Assembly (NCBI GenBank): GCA_947488325.1
Contig: CANKYZ010000007.1
Location: 62,001-126,000 of the forward strand
Source: an uncultured Erythrobacter sp.
GTDB taxonomy: Bacteria; Pseudomonadota; Alphaproteobacteria; Sphingomonadales; Sphingomonadaceae
Reading direction: 5' to 3'
Length of the DNA: 64,000 nucleotides
Position 1 is the first letter of the stretch. Every line of letters starts with the position of its first letter. This document shows positions 41,183 through 51,316 of this stretch, piece by piece. The position numbers and the translations under genes were made by a program. The notes under the pieces are model-generated. The model saw only the letters and a list, made by a program, of their open reading frames with translations, did no database searches and was not told the DNA's origin.

Positions 41183-43480
41183 TCATAACCCGCCAGACAG
41201 TAAGGGCAGGCGTCGCAATCTAAGGCCGGTGGCGGAAAACAGTGCATTCGCAATCGCAGGCGATGCGACCGCGGTGCCCAATTCCCCTGGATCGGCGGGA
41301 GCGGCTTCGCTTGGGATAAAATCGATTTCTATATCCGGGCAATCGGAAAGCGCCGGAAGCCCAAGATCGGCATAGTCGAAGCTGGTTGGAAGTCCGCCGC
41401 GGATTCTGAGAGCATTGCCTAGCGCGATGCCTAGGCCGAACAGCAGTCCGCCTTCGATTTGTTGACGTGCAATGTCGAGATTGATGATTCGTCCGATATC
41501 GACTGCTGCAGAAAGCCGAGTAACACGCACGCCGCCTTCGCCCTGCCGCGCGGTGGCAACACAGGCGATGCGCGCGCCGGTTTCTGGACCACCGATTCGA
41601 TGACAAGCGATGCCCTGGCCGCTTTGGTTCACACCGCCATTCCACTGCGCTATGGATGCGGCGCGCTGAAGGCAGGCGGCCAGCCGAATGTCAGACCCCA
41701 GCATCGACATCCGAAACGAGAGCGGCTCACGCCCAGATTGCGCCGCGATTTCGTCAATGAAACTCTCAATCGCAAAGGCTGCTGGAACATGGGAGTTGCC
41801 GCGCACCCGACCAACCGGTTGGCCGGTCTCAACCGGGATATGGCGCACCGTTACGCTCGGCAATTCATAGGGCGGCACAGACCCTTCGCAGGCCAGCGCA
41901 TCTTTTTGGCCCGCAGTCTCCCGGATAGCGGCCCATGATGTGAGATTACCGAACAGACGCCGACCAAATTCATGCGCCGAAGGCGGAGTTGCAATTCGCA
42001 ATTTCAGTGCATCAATCGCGCCGCTGCCGCCGGGTGCCAATTGCGCGCCGAGCAGTGTGTAGACGGGCGGGCGCGGGCGCGATCGGATCATTTCTTCGCG
42101 GCGTTTCCATGTCAGTTGAACCGATTTGCCAAGGTTCTTGGCGATATGCGCAATCTCAATCGCGTGGTCATGTTCCAACCGGGCATCAAAACTGCCACCT
42201 GCGGGCATGGGATAAAGCGCGACATCCTCTGTTCGAAGTCCAACCGCCTTTGCCGCGGCGGCGCGCGCCTGCTCAGGCGCTTGGCTCGCGATCCATAACT
42301 CCAGGCGCCCATCAGCGTAACGCGCCGCCGCGCTGGCCGTTTCAAGCGGAGCCGCGTGGGTGGGCTCAACCTCATAACGGCGCGCAATATCAACGCGCGT
42401 CATTCCCTCTTCACCAAATCCGGTTTCAGCGATCAGAAAACTGTCGCCGCCATTCAGCAATGTGTCCATGCGCGCATCAATATCGTCGCTGTTTACCGGA
42501 AAGCTGGCTGTGAATTGCGGCGCCAGTGCATCGAGCGCCTGTTCGGCGGTCCACCATGCTGTTGCTGCCACTGCGAGCCACCGTTTGGTCTTTACCGCAC
42601 CGACAATTCCGGGAATGCTCGTCGCGCCGTCTTCATTGAAGCCAGTCAGCTCGCTGCCATTGTTCGGGCCGTGGCGGATCGCAGCATAGACCATGCCGGG
42701 CAGACGCACATCGCTGGCAAAAGTAAAACTGCCATCGACCTTGGAAGGCAGATCAATGCGCGGGAAATCAGGAGCGGAGCTGGAACTGCCCTCATCAATT
42801 CCAATCTGCGGCACGGCTGGAACCGCGGCATTAGGCGCTTCCGGCCTTATCGGTGCGGGATCAGGAGGCGATTGGTCAGCGGCACCCGCTGCCAGTTCGC
42901 CAAATGTCGCACTTTGATCGCCGAAACTGACAATCCCGCCTGCGACTTCGCATTCTTCCCAGGACACATTCCACCGCGACGCGGCCTCTTGCGCCAACAT
43001 GGCGCGCGCTGCTGCAGCGGCCTCGCGGCACGGTGCTTCATAAGCGTCAAGCGACATGCCATCGGCCGTCGCGGTAAAGCGCTGTGCTCGCGAAAATTGG
43101 CGCGCTAGCATATCGTCCGTCGTCTCTGACAGTCCTGCTGCAACCGGCTCCCACAATTCGGCCCAGCGCTTTGCCAGCGGAAAATTGGGATAGGCAGCTG
43201 CGACGGGCGCAGGCTCAACAGCAATCTGCCGCCAGTCAGCCCCCAATTCCTGTGCAACGATTTGCGGCAGGATGGTCGTGATCCCTTGGCCCATTTCCAA
43301 TTGCGGCACTGCCACAGTGACCACCGAATCCTCTGCAATCCTTATCCACGCATCAAAGACATGTTCTCCGCTGCGCGGTTCGAGCGGGTTGGGATAGTTG
43401 CGCGGCAGAAACCACCACGCAACGATCAATCCGCCGCCCAGCGCCGCCCCCGTAACCAATCCGCGCCGTGTAACCTGCAT
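41183..43480 (-). CDS. Molybdopterin-binding oxidoreductase, xanthine dehydrogenase family, IorB-like
   Basis: Large molybdenum-cofactor subunit of 765 residues of the xanthine dehydrogenase/aldehyde oxidase family, close to isoquinoline 1-oxidoreductase beta subunit (IorB). A Tat-like leader (RRGLVTG at residues 5-11, then a hydrophobic stretch) suggests export or membrane association. Motifs include PQLEMGQGITT near residue 60 and DIGRIINLDIARQQIEGG near the end (molybdopterin contact and glutamate region). Normally an adjacent [2Fe-2S] subunit (IorA) is needed; none is present. It lies three bases after the mrp gene stop (same strand), so it is coexpressed with an Fe-S carrier. Confidence 0.86.
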   Translation of the reverse strand: MQVTRRGLVTGAALGGGLIVAWWFLPRNYPNPLEPRSGEHVFDAWIRIAEDSVVTVAVPQLEMGQGITTILPQIVAQELGADWRQIAVEPAPVAAAYPNFPLAKRWAELWEPVAAGLSETTDDMLARQFSRAQRFTATADGMSLDAYEAPCREAAAAARAMLAQEAASRWNVSWEECEVAGGIVSFGDQSATFGELAAGAADQSPPDPAPIRPEAPNAAVPAVPQIGIDEGSSSSAPDFPRIDLPSKVDGSFTFASDVRLPGMVYAAIRHGPNNGSELTGFNEDGATSIPGIVGAVKTKRWLAVAATAWWTAEQALDALAPQFTASFPVNSDDIDARMDTLLNGGDSFLIAETGFGEEGMTRVDIARRYEVEPTHAAPLETASAAARYADGRLELWIASQAPEQARAAAAKAVGLRTEDVALYPMPAGGSFDARLEHDHAIEIAHIAKNLGKSVQLTWKRREEMIRSRPRPPVYTLLGAQLAPGGSGAIDALKLRIATPPSAHEFGRRLFGNLTSWAAIRETAGQKDALACEGSVPPYELPSVTVRHIPVETGQPVGRVRGNSHVPAAFAIESFIDEIAAQSGREPLSFRMSMLGSDIRLAACLQRAASIAQWNGGVNQSGQGIACHRIGGPETGARIACVATARQGEGGVRVTRLSAAVDIGRIINLDIARQQIEGGLLFGLGIALGNALRIRGGLPTSFDYADLGLPALSDCPDIEIDFIPSEAAPADPGELGTAVASPAIANALFSATGLRLRRLPLLSGGL

Positions 43481-43483
43481 GCT

Positions 43484-44509
43484 TCAAACAGCTCCGCTTT
43501 TCATCCAGCGGTCAAGCTGTTTGGCAATTGCGACAAAAGGTTCTGCATTCTCCCCATCTCCGGCAGCAGGTGGCATTCCTTCATCGCCGCTTTGTCGGGT
43601 TGCCATCGTAAGAGGGACCCGGCCAAGGAACGGGATTTCAAGCGCGGTCGCAAATTTCTCAACGCCGCCGCTACCAAATGGATCGCTTATCTCACCGCAA
43701 TGCGGGCAGGCGTATCCAGCCATATTTTCAACCAAGCCAATGATCGGGACATCACCATCTTCAAACAATTGCCCCGCGCGCGCCGCATCCATCAATGCCA
43801 AATCTTGCGGGGTTGAAATAAGCACCGCACCATCTGGTTTTGAATCCTGCATCATCGACAATTGCACATCGCCAGTGCCCGGCGGCAGGTCGATCAGCAG
43901 CAATTCGGTATCATCCCACACCGCATCAACCAATTGGCCCAGAGCTTTGCCCGCCATCGGTCCGCGCCATGCAAGCGCTTTGCCTGGCGCGACGACATTG
44001 CCCATCGACAATACCTTGACCCCATGCGGACTATCTATGGGAACCAGTTTGTCGCCTTCGCTCATTGGTTTTTTATTTTCGGTGCCAAGCAAGCGCGGCT
44101 GTGACGGGCCATAAATATCACCGTCGATCACTCCGACCTTGCGCCCCATTCTGGCCAAAGCCACCGCGAGATTGGTTGTCAGCGTCGATTTTCCGACGCC
44201 GCCTTTGCCCGAACCCACCGCGATAATCATTCGGCGGCGGCGGTCCGCGATCAAAGCGACACGGACTTCATCCACATTTGTGATGTCCACAAGCGCGTTT
44301 TCGATGAGTTTTTCCAGCTCTTCGCGCGCCTTCGCCCCCAGATCGCCAGCCTCCGCAACAATAACTGCGCGGCGATCGACAATGCGAGCTGACCGGACAC
44401 GTCCGTGGATCTCAATAGGCAAATATGCCCGGATCAAGGCATCGGTATCGGCTGCATCGCGAGTCGGTTCATCCGCTTCATTCGGGCCAGATTTATCGTC
44501 ATTGTTCAT
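43484..44509 (-). CDS. mrp: Mrp/ApbC-type Fe-S cluster carrier ATPase
   Basis: P-loop ATPase of 341 residues that carries and transfers Fe-S clusters. The deviant Walker A is GSGKGGVGKST (about residue 115), the conserved DGDIYGPSQPRLL and LLIDLPPGTGD follow, and the C-terminal CPHC motif near residue 245 is the cluster-binding pair. The N-terminal part (residues 20-95) is a MIP18/DUF59-like region. It is divergent from hflK over 75 bases and sits three bases upstream of the molybdenum oxidoreductase. Confidence 0.91.
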   Translation of the reverse strand: MNNDDKSGPNEADEPTRDAADTDALIRAYLPIEIHGRVRSARIVDRRAVIVAEAGDLGAKAREELEKLIENALVDITNVDEVRVALIADRRRRMIIAVGSGKGGVGKSTLTTNLAVALARMGRKVGVIDGDIYGPSQPRLLGTENKKPMSEGDKLVPIDSPHGVKVLSMGNVVAPGKALAWRGPMAGKALGQLVDAVWDDTELLLIDLPPGTGDVQLSMMQDSKPDGAVLISTPQDLALMDAARAGQLFEDGDVPIIGLVENMAGYACPHCGEISDPFGSGGVEKFATALEIPFLGRVPLTMATRQSGDEGMPPAAGDGENAEPFVAIAKQLDRWMKSGAV

Positions 44510-44584
44510 AGGAACAGGCCTCTACCATCAATTTCACCACTCCAACCCCTGTTTTTCCTCAAATTGTATTCCTATAAGAGATAC

Positions 44585-45769
44585 ATGCGAATTTTGGACG
44601 GTTTCAAACAAAGTCTCGTGCTGGCTATGGCTGGCAAGAAAAACCCATGGGGCAAACCCTCAAATGGGGGCGCTGATGGCGGTGGCTCCTCGAGTGACAG
44701 TGGCTCTGGCGGCGATTCATCAGGAAATGATGATGGCCCGCGCAATCCGTGGGTACCTGGCGGTGGGGGTAGCAGTGGCGATGATGGAAAACGCCGATCC
44801 GCCAGTATCGAAGATATTTTTAAAGGCCGCGGACCAGAAGGGCCACGCCGCTCCGGCGGAGGAGGAGGCCCTAATTTCCGCATGCCCGAACGTCCCGGTG
44901 GCGGAAGCTGGGCACCGATTCTCGTCGTTCTTGCAATCTTCCTGTGGTGGCTTGCCACGGGATTGCATCTTGTTGAAGCGCGTGAAAACGCTGTTGTGAA
45001 GACTTTGGGCAATTACACCCGCACGCTTGAGCCGGGCCTGCACCCGACGCTTCCTTATCCATTCGAATCGGTCGATATTGAGGACGTTGAAGGCGTGCGC
45101 GCCGTCAATATTCCCGATGGTTCAGGTGAAAAGCTAATTCTGACAGGCGATCAGAACCTTGTCGATCTCAGTTATATTGTTCGCTGGCGGATCAACAATC
45201 TGGAAGATTTCAAATTCCAGCTGGCCGAACCCGAAGAAACCGTCAACGAAGTGGCCGAAGCCGCGATGCGCGCATCAGTCGCAGAAAAAACTCTCGACGA
45301 CACATTCTCTGGTCAGGGTCGCGCAGAAATCCAGCAATCCGTGCGTGAACGGATGCAGGAAACGCTCGATCGGTACCGTGCAGGCATTCAGGTGGTTGGT
45401 GTCGAAATCGCCAAGGCTGACCCGCCTAGCGAAGTCAACGAAGCCTTCCGCGATGTCTCAGTTGCAGAACAAAATGCTGACCGTGCTCGCAATCAATCGC
45501 GTGGTTATGCTCAGCAAACCATTGCAGAAGCAGAAGGTGCTGCTGAAGCCTTTACCAAGGTGTATGAGCAATATCGCCTTGCGCCTGGCGTGACTCGGCA
45601 GCGGATCTATTATGAGACGATGGAGGCTGTCCTCGCGACGACAGATAAAACCATCGTCGAGGCATCTGGCGTAACGCCATATTTGCCGCTTCCTGAATTG
45701 CGGCGCAGGGCCAACGTGCCCACCCCGCAGATCACGGCCGAGGCCCAACCCGCACAGCAGGGGCAATAA
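44585..45769 (+). CDS. hflK: Membrane protease regulator HflK
   Basis: Forms with HflC the SPFH-domain complex that surrounds and modulates FtsH in the inner membrane. The protein has a long Gly/Ser/Asp-rich cytoplasmic N-terminus (residues 20-115), one membrane segment (WAPILVVLAIFLWWLATGL) and a prohibitin-like domain after it with the end KTIVEASGVTPYLPL. The ATG at 44585 has AAGAG upstream; a second ATG at 44627, giving MAGKKNPWG, is the other plausible start. hflC follows after two bases. Confidence 0.92.
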   Translation: MRILDGFKQSLVLAMAGKKNPWGKPSNGGADGGGSSSDSGSGGDSSGNDDGPRNPWVPGGGGSSGDDGKRRSASIEDIFKGRGPEGPRRSGGGGGPNFRMPERPGGGSWAPILVVLAIFLWWLATGLHLVEARENAVVKTLGNYTRTLEPGLHPTLPYPFESVDIEDVEGVRAVNIPDGSGEKLILTGDQNLVDLSYIVRWRINNLEDFKFQLAEPEETVNEVAEAAMRASVAEKTLDDTFSGQGRAEIQQSVRERMQETLDRYRAGIQVVGVEIAKADPPSEVNEAFRDVSVAEQNADRARNQSRGYAQQTIAEAEGAAEAFTKVYEQYRLAPGVTRQRIYYETMEAVLATTDKTIVEASGVTPYLPLPELRRRANVPTPQITAEAQPAQQGQ

Positions 45770-45771
45770 TC

Positions 45772-46608
45772 ATGGAAGCTATTTGGAACAACTATCGCTG
45801 GGCCGTCGTCGCAATTGGCGCTGGAATAATTCTCTTTTTCATGAGCGCCTTTGTTGTGAATGAAGAAGAACAGGCAGTCGTAATCCGAACGGGTGAACCC
45901 GTTCGGATCGCCAATCGTCCGGACAGCGACTATCCCGCCGGGCTTTATTTCCGCATCCCGTTGATCGAAACGGTCCGCACGATTGAGAAACGCGTGCTCG
46001 ACCTCGAAATGACTCAGGAGGAAGTGCTTTCTAATGATCAGCAACGCCTGCTCGTGGACGCTTACGCCCGATTCCGGATCGTCGATCCGGTCCGGATGGT
46101 TGAGCGCGCCGGGACGACAGAAGGCGTTCGAGTCGCGTTAGAGCCAATCCTGAACTCAGCGCTTCGTCAGGAATTGGGCCGCCGCACCTTTGCTGCTATG
46201 TTGACGGCAGAACGTGGTACGGCACTGGCCAATGTTCGCACCAATCTTGACCGCGAAGCACGGCAATATGGCGCAGAAGTGATCGATGTGCAGATCAAGC
46301 GCACCGATCTACCAGCTGGGCGACCGCTCGAATCTGCATTTCAGCGGATGGAATCCGATCGTGAGCGCGAAGCCCGCACCATTCGCGCCGCTGGTGCACG
46401 TGATGCGCAGATTATCAGAGCAGAGGCCGACGCCGAGGCTGCGCGAATTTATGCCGAAAGCTTTGGCGCGGATCCGGAATTTTACGATTTCTATCGGGCA
46501 ATGGAGAGTTATCGATACAGCTTCGCACGCGGCGAAGGACGTGGCGAAAGCTCAATCATCTTGTCGCCAGAAAATGAATATCTGCGTCAATTCCGCGGGC
46601 AGCGGTGA
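45772..46608 (+). CDS. hflC: Membrane protease regulator HflC
   Basis: Partner of HflK, 278 residues, with an N-terminal membrane segment (about residues 9-30) and the SPFH/Band-7 domain (EEEQAVVIRTGEPVRI, then QRLLVDAYARFRIVDPVRM). The C-terminal region AEADAEAARIYAESFGADPEFYDFYRAMESYR is conserved in HflC. The two-base gap after hflK shows a shared transcript. Confidence 0.94.
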   Translation: MEAIWNNYRWAVVAIGAGIILFFMSAFVVNEEEQAVVIRTGEPVRIANRPDSDYPAGLYFRIPLIETVRTIEKRVLDLEMTQEEVLSNDQQRLLVDAYARFRIVDPVRMVERAGTTEGVRVALEPILNSALRQELGRRTFAAMLTAERGTALANVRTNLDREARQYGAEVIDVQIKRTDLPAGRPLESAFQRMESDREREARTIRAAGARDAQIIRAEADAEAARIYAESFGADPEFYDFYRAMESYRYSFARGEGRGESSIILSPENEYLRQFRGQR

Positions 46609-46780
46609 CGGTCGATACAATACCACAATCGGATGAACCGCTGACTCAGGCCTACCGATTACAAATGTGTTCAATCGCCGTTCAGTGCGTCTAGTCGCAT
46701 TATGGGAACCTAACTGAGACAACATTTGGACGTTTTGACTAGTTCAGTCGGGCGCCAAGCAAGAGAAGGAACGAGAGGAC

Positions 46781-48313
46781 GTGAGCAACGTGCGGTATGT
46801 TTATGGACTAACGAGCGCGCTTTTGGTGGGAGGCGCAGCGGTTTCGCTGATGACCGGCTATCCAGCAGGCGCGCAGGTGGCACAGAATGCGGATGCCGTG
46901 ATGGAACGCGTTGTTCCCGTCGAAGGCGCCCCTGCAAGCTTTGCAGATCTCACCGAACAATTGCAGCCAGCGGTGGTCAATATCGCCACCCGCCAGTCGA
47001 TCCAGGTCGATCGTAATCCGTTTGCGGGCACGCCTTTTGCCGAGTTGTTTAACCGTCGCGGCGGCGGGAACAACCAACCCCAAACACGCGAAGCGCAGTC
47101 GCTGGGTTCGGGCTTTATCATCAGCTCCGATGGCTTTGTGGTGACCAACAACCACGTTGTCGCACCAGATAACCGTGCGACGCTGGAAGAAATCACCGTC
47201 ACCATGCCTGATGGCACGGAATATGAGGCCACGCTAGTCGGGGCCGATGCTGCATCTGATCTCGCGGTGCTCAAGATCAATTCGGACACCACTTTCCCAT
47301 TTGTGAATTTTGGCGATTCAGCACAGACACGCGTTGGCGAATGGGTGGTGGCGATCGGCAATCCCTTTGGTCTGGGCGGAACAGTCACGTCGGGCATCGT
47401 TTCCGCGGTCTATCGGAATACCGGACAGGGCGGCGCTTATGACCGCTTCATCCAAACCGATGCGAGTATCAATCGCGGCAATTCTGGTGGCCCCTTGTTC
47501 GATATGCGCGGCAATGTGATCGGCATTAACAACGCAATTTTCTCACCATCTGGCGGCAGTGTCGGCATTGGCTTTGCCATTCCGGCGGAAATCGCAGCGC
47601 CTATCGTAGCGCAACTGCGTGAAGGGCTCGAGATTGAACGCGGCTTCCTAGGCGTCAGCTTGGAACTCATGAATGATGATCTTGCCGATTCGTTGGGCCT
47701 GGAACGCAATCGCGGAGAATTGGTCCAGACTGTGCAAGAAGATAGCGCGGCTGAAAATGCTGGCCTTCGCCCAGGCGATATCATTGTCAGTGTGAATGGT
47801 CAGGATATTAGCCCCGAACAGACTGTTTCTATCCTAGTCGCCAATATCGCACCGGGCGAAAGCGTACCGATCGAAGCCATTCGTGACGGCAGCCGCGTTT
47901 CGTTCAATGCGGTTCTTGGCAAGCGCCCAACAGAAGCTGAACTGGCTGAGCGACAGCAGAATTTCGACCCCGATTCCGAAGAGCCAATGGCACCAGATGA
48001 AACGGATTCGATGGTTGCTGAAAAACTCGGCCTGCAAGTGTTGGAAATGACTCCGCAAATCGCACGCAGTTTGGGCGTTAGCGAAGGCACCACAGGCCTT
48101 GTGGTTGGTGCGGTTGATCCGAATTCAGACGCGGCCCGCAAGGGTCTGCGCCGGGGCGACATTATTCTGTCGGCCAATTATGAAGTAGTCTCCACCATTG
48201 CGAGCCTGCGCGAACAGGTGGCTGCTGCCGAAGCAGACAACCGCGATGCAGTGCTGCTGCGTATCCAACGCCGCGGCGCTCCAGCACGGTTCGTGCCAGT
48301 GCGCATTCGCTGA
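46781..48313 (+). CDS. Do-family (DegP/HtrA-like) periplasmic serine protease
   Basis: Periplasmic quality-control protease of 510 residues. A hydrophobic leader (residues 7-30, ending GAQ) is followed by the trypsin-like domain with triad His in NNHVVAP, Asp in SDLAVLKI and Ser in NRGNSGGPLF, then two PDZ domains (about residues 290-380 and 410-500). The start is a GTG after GAGAGGAC. It follows hflC by 172 bases, and its place behind hflKC suggests joint envelope quality control. A strong terminator ends the unit. Confidence 0.92.
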   Translation: MSNVRYVYGLTSALLVGGAAVSLMTGYPAGAQVAQNADAVMERVVPVEGAPASFADLTEQLQPAVVNIATRQSIQVDRNPFAGTPFAELFNRRGGGNNQPQTREAQSLGSGFIISSDGFVVTNNHVVAPDNRATLEEITVTMPDGTEYEATLVGADAASDLAVLKINSDTTFPFVNFGDSAQTRVGEWVVAIGNPFGLGGTVTSGIVSAVYRNTGQGGAYDRFIQTDASINRGNSGGPLFDMRGNVIGINNAIFSPSGGSVGIGFAIPAEIAAPIVAQLREGLEIERGFLGVSLELMNDDLADSLGLERNRGELVQTVQEDSAAENAGLRPGDIIVSVNGQDISPEQTVSILVANIAPGESVPIEAIRDGSRVSFNAVLGKRPTEAELAERQQNFDPDSEEPMAPDETDSMVAEKLGLQVLEMTPQIARSLGVSEGTTGLVVGAVDPNSDAARKGLRRGDIILSANYEVVSTIASLREQVAAAEADNRDAVLLRIQRRGAPARFVPVRIR

Positions 48314-48368
48314 CCGGGTCGCACTAACGGATCATCGCCGCTGCCTCCTGACAAATGACAGTGCAATC

Positions 48369-48405
48369 AAAAGGCCCCCGGAGCAGCTCGCTCCGGGGGC
48401 CTTTT
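48369..48405. terminator. Perfect bidirectional terminator
   Basis: A stem of 15 base pairs without mismatch (AAAAGGCCCCCGGAG against CTCCGGGGGCCTTTT) around a seven-base loop, with A-run and T-run on opposite sides. It lies between the convergent protease and PBP1A genes and fits termination of both. Confidence 0.93.
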
Positions 48406-48439
48406 GATATTGGTTTTCCGCGATGGGGCCCGGCTAGTT

Positions 48440-50737
48440 CTACGCCACCAGACTGTTGTTCGGCGCAGCCCCGCTCTGATCCCTAGGTGGGGCTATTGTT
48501 GGTGGCGGTGGTGGAGGCGGCGAGTTGGGTGCCGGGCGATCATCGCCTCGATCGATATTTTGCCCTGTCGCTTCATCTAGAAAATCCTGACTCGCAGCGG
48601 AAGGCGGCTCGGGTATCGGCACCAGCCCGCCATCGCTTTCGCCTTCGACATCAAATGGGTCGCTGCCCGGATCACGTCGACCTGGTTCAATCAGATTGCC
48701 TTGCTCATCGATGAAATAGTAATCGTCCGGATTACCAAACAAAGCCTCCTCATCGGGCTCTAATCGCCAGTCGGGCAGGTTCAGCTCGGTGTCGAATTCC
48801 TCAACCGGACGGTCCTTCACCGCATAGCGCATATAGGCGGCGAAGGCACGCGCAGGTGCACGTCCGCCCTGCATACCTGGGACAGCTTTCGCATCATCGC
48901 GCCCCATCCAAACGCCGGTTGTTATCCCGCTAGAAAAGCCAACGAACCAACCATCTTTATTGGAGCTGGTCGTGCCAGTCTTGCCCGCAACAGGTCTGCC
49001 GATCTGCGCAGCACGGCCGGTGCCGGTCTGAACCGCGGCCTGTAAAAGATCGGTGATCCCAGCGGCAACATAATCAGGCACCAATTGGTTTTCACGCGCG
49101 CGCTCATGTTCGTAAATCGTCTCCCCGCCAGCAGTCGTAACCTTCAATATACCATATGGTTCGACTGCCATTCCCCCTGCAGAAACCGAGGCAAAGGCGC
49201 GGGTCATCTCGATAAGCCGCACCTCTGATGAACCCAGAACCATTGACGGGAAAGTTGATATTGGACTGCTAACACCAAAACGCCGCGCCATTGAGGCAAC
49301 CGTGCCAAATCCGACCTCATTACCCAGCTGCGCAGCGACTGTGTTAATCGAATAGGCAAAGGACGTTCGCAGATCTGTCTCACCGACATTGCGACCGTTG
49401 GAATTGCGCGGACTCCATCCGTCAATCGTGACCGGGACGTCTTTGACTCTGTCGTCAGGCGTATAGCCAGCCTCTAACGCGGCGAGGAAGACGAACAATT
49501 TCCAAGACGATCCCGGCTGCCGCATCGCACTGGTCGCGCGGTTGAAATTGGATTCAACATAGTCGGTGCCCCCAACCAAGGCGAGGATCGCGCCATCCCG
49601 GTCCAGACTGACCAGTGCGCCTTGCGTCCCATCAGGAGCATTGGACGCAATAGAGGCAGTCGCAGCGCGCTGCATACCCACATCCAGCGTTGTCCAAACT
49701 TCCAGTGGAGCATTGGTTTCCGGCAGCAATATATCAAGCTGTGGCAGCGCCCAATCGGTAAAATAGCGCACAGAGTTTTGCCCTGATTGCTGTTTTAGTT
49801 CAACCGTATCAACATCAACCGACGCCTGCTCAGTCGTGATATAATTCTGCTCGCGCATCAGGCGCAGCACCACGCGGGCGCGATCAACCGCGGCCTGCAC
49901 ATCGGCGGTGGGGGAATATCGGCTCGGCGCCTTCACCAACCCTGCGATGATTGATGCTTCGGCGACGCTGAGTTCAGTCCCCGGATGGCTGAAGAATTTT
50001 CGGCTCGCACTGTCGACACCATAGGCACCGCCGCCGAAATAGACCTTATTGAGATAGAGCTCGAGCAATTGCTCTTTGGTGAAACGCCATTCAAGCGCCA
50101 TCGCAAGGACCGCTTCGCGCGCCTTGCGATCAAACGTGCGGTTGGATGATAGGAACAGATTGCGCGCCAGTTGCTGCGATATTGTAGAAGTGCCGCCAAC
50201 GCGCGAACGTGATCCTGTGATGCCTTCAATTACCGCGCCGCCGGTGCGCCAGAAATCGACTCCGAAATGCGAATGAAACCGCCGGTCTTCGACCGCGATC
50301 ATAGCATTGCGCATATTTTCTGGGATCTCGTCATGATCCAGCCATTCGCCATAGCTTGGCCCGATCTCGACAATCTCACTGCCGTCGCGCGCGCGGACCA
50401 GAATTGTTTGCCCGGTTTGGTTTGCCTTTAACTGGTTGAAACTGGGGATTTCGCGCGCCGCAAAGCCAACTGCAAAGGCAAGGAAGATTGCACCCAAAAA
50501 AGCCGCCATGCCGCCCCAAAGGGTAAGGCGTTTGGTCCATTTCCATAAAAAAGAAGGCTGTTTCGCGCCGCCGTTGGAAGACGAGCCGTTCCGCGACAGG
50601 CGTTTTTTGCCCGGACCAAAACCTTTGCTCCCGCCCCTTCCGGCACCACTACCAGTACCGGCGCGTTCGGCTGCTGCGCGGCGTGAGCCTCGCCTACCTT
50701 TGTTCTGGAGACTGTTTCCCCGCTTCGACATTGGCAC
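48440..50737 (-). CDS. Class A penicillin-binding protein, PBP1A family
   Basis: Bifunctional peptidoglycan synthase of 765 residues. A basic cytoplasmic tail (residues 1-65) precedes one membrane segment (about 72-95). The glycosyltransferase GT51 domain shows EDRRFHSHFGVD with its catalytic Glu and TSTISQQLARNLFL. The transpeptidase domain has SxxK at SSWK, the SYSIN motif (SxN) and KTGTTSSNKDGW (KTG). A Pro-rich C-terminal tail of about 60 residues follows and is typical of alphaproteobacterial PBP1A. Two ATGs at 50737 and 50731 are possible starts. Confidence 0.92.
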   Translation of the reverse strand: MPMSKRGNSLQNKGRRGSRRAAAERAGTGSGAGRGGSKGFGPGKKRLSRNGSSSNGGAKQPSFLWKWTKRLTLWGGMAAFLGAIFLAFAVGFAAREIPSFNQLKANQTGQTILVRARDGSEIVEIGPSYGEWLDHDEIPENMRNAMIAVEDRRFHSHFGVDFWRTGGAVIEGITGSRSRVGGTSTISQQLARNLFLSSNRTFDRKAREAVLAMALEWRFTKEQLLELYLNKVYFGGGAYGVDSASRKFFSHPGTELSVAEASIIAGLVKAPSRYSPTADVQAAVDRARVVLRLMREQNYITTEQASVDVDTVELKQQSGQNSVRYFTDWALPQLDILLPETNAPLEVWTTLDVGMQRAATASIASNAPDGTQGALVSLDRDGAILALVGGTDYVESNFNRATSAMRQPGSSWKLFVFLAALEAGYTPDDRVKDVPVTIDGWSPRNSNGRNVGETDLRTSFAYSINTVAAQLGNEVGFGTVASMARRFGVSSPISTFPSMVLGSSEVRLIEMTRAFASVSAGGMAVEPYGILKVTTAGGETIYEHERARENQLVPDYVAAGITDLLQAAVQTGTGRAAQIGRPVAGKTGTTSSNKDGWFVGFSSGITTGVWMGRDDAKAVPGMQGGRAPARAFAAYMRYAVKDRPVEEFDTELNLPDWRLEPDEEALFGNPDDYYFIDEQGNLIEPGRRDPGSDPFDVEGESDGGLVPIPEPPSAASQDFLDEATGQNIDRGDDRPAPNSPPPPPPPTIAPPRDQSGAAPNNSLVA

Positions 50738-50896
50738 CCATTATTTGATTACATACGTATTTCTCTAGGGTTCGGCATGCATAGAGCAGTTGTAACCGGG
50801 CGTGAACACAGCTCCGCGCGCCATCCCCGCCCATCATCATGTTGCATTCAAATTCTTGGGACCGCGAACAGCCACAGGTGACCAGATGAAGCCCGG

Positions 50897-51316
50897 CTAT
50901 TCGCCTTTGGCATCATCCTCTCTTGCAAAGTCTAAAGCAGCAGAATTGATGCAATAGCGCATGCCGCCTTCTTCGGGTGGGCCATCAGGGAAGACATGAC
51001 CCAAATGGCCGCCACATGAAGTGCACAACACTTCTGTGCGGGTCATACCAAAGGAAACGTCACTCCGTTCTTCGACATTTTCATTATCGGCAGGTTTGGT
51101 GAAGGCGGGCCAGCCGCAGCCACTATTGTATTTTGCATCGCTGGCAAATAGGATCGTTCCGCACCCAGCGCAGGTGTATTCGCCTTCGTCGAAATGTTTG
51201 TCATATTGCCCGGTAAACGCACGTTCTGTTCCGGCTTGGCGTAGAACATGGAACTGCTCAGGCGACAATTTGGCGCGCCAGTCGGCGTCCGTTTTTGCTT
51301 TGGGATCTTCAGTCAT
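50897..51316 (-). CDS. msrB: Peptide-methionine (R)-S-oxide reductase
   Basis: Reduces methionine-R-sulfoxide. The 139-residue protein has the structural zinc Cys pairs (CAGCG and CTSCGGHLGHVF) and the catalytic Cys at about residue 122 in RYCINSAALDF. Segment GCGWPAFTKP is conserved. It is separate from msrA, 15 kb away. Confidence 0.95.
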   Translation of the reverse strand: MTEDPKAKTDADWRAKLSPEQFHVLRQAGTERAFTGQYDKHFDEGEYTCAGCGTILFASDAKYNSGCGWPAFTKPADNENVEERSDVSFGMTRTEVLCTSCGGHLGHVFPDGPPEEGGMRYCINSAALDFAREDDAKGE

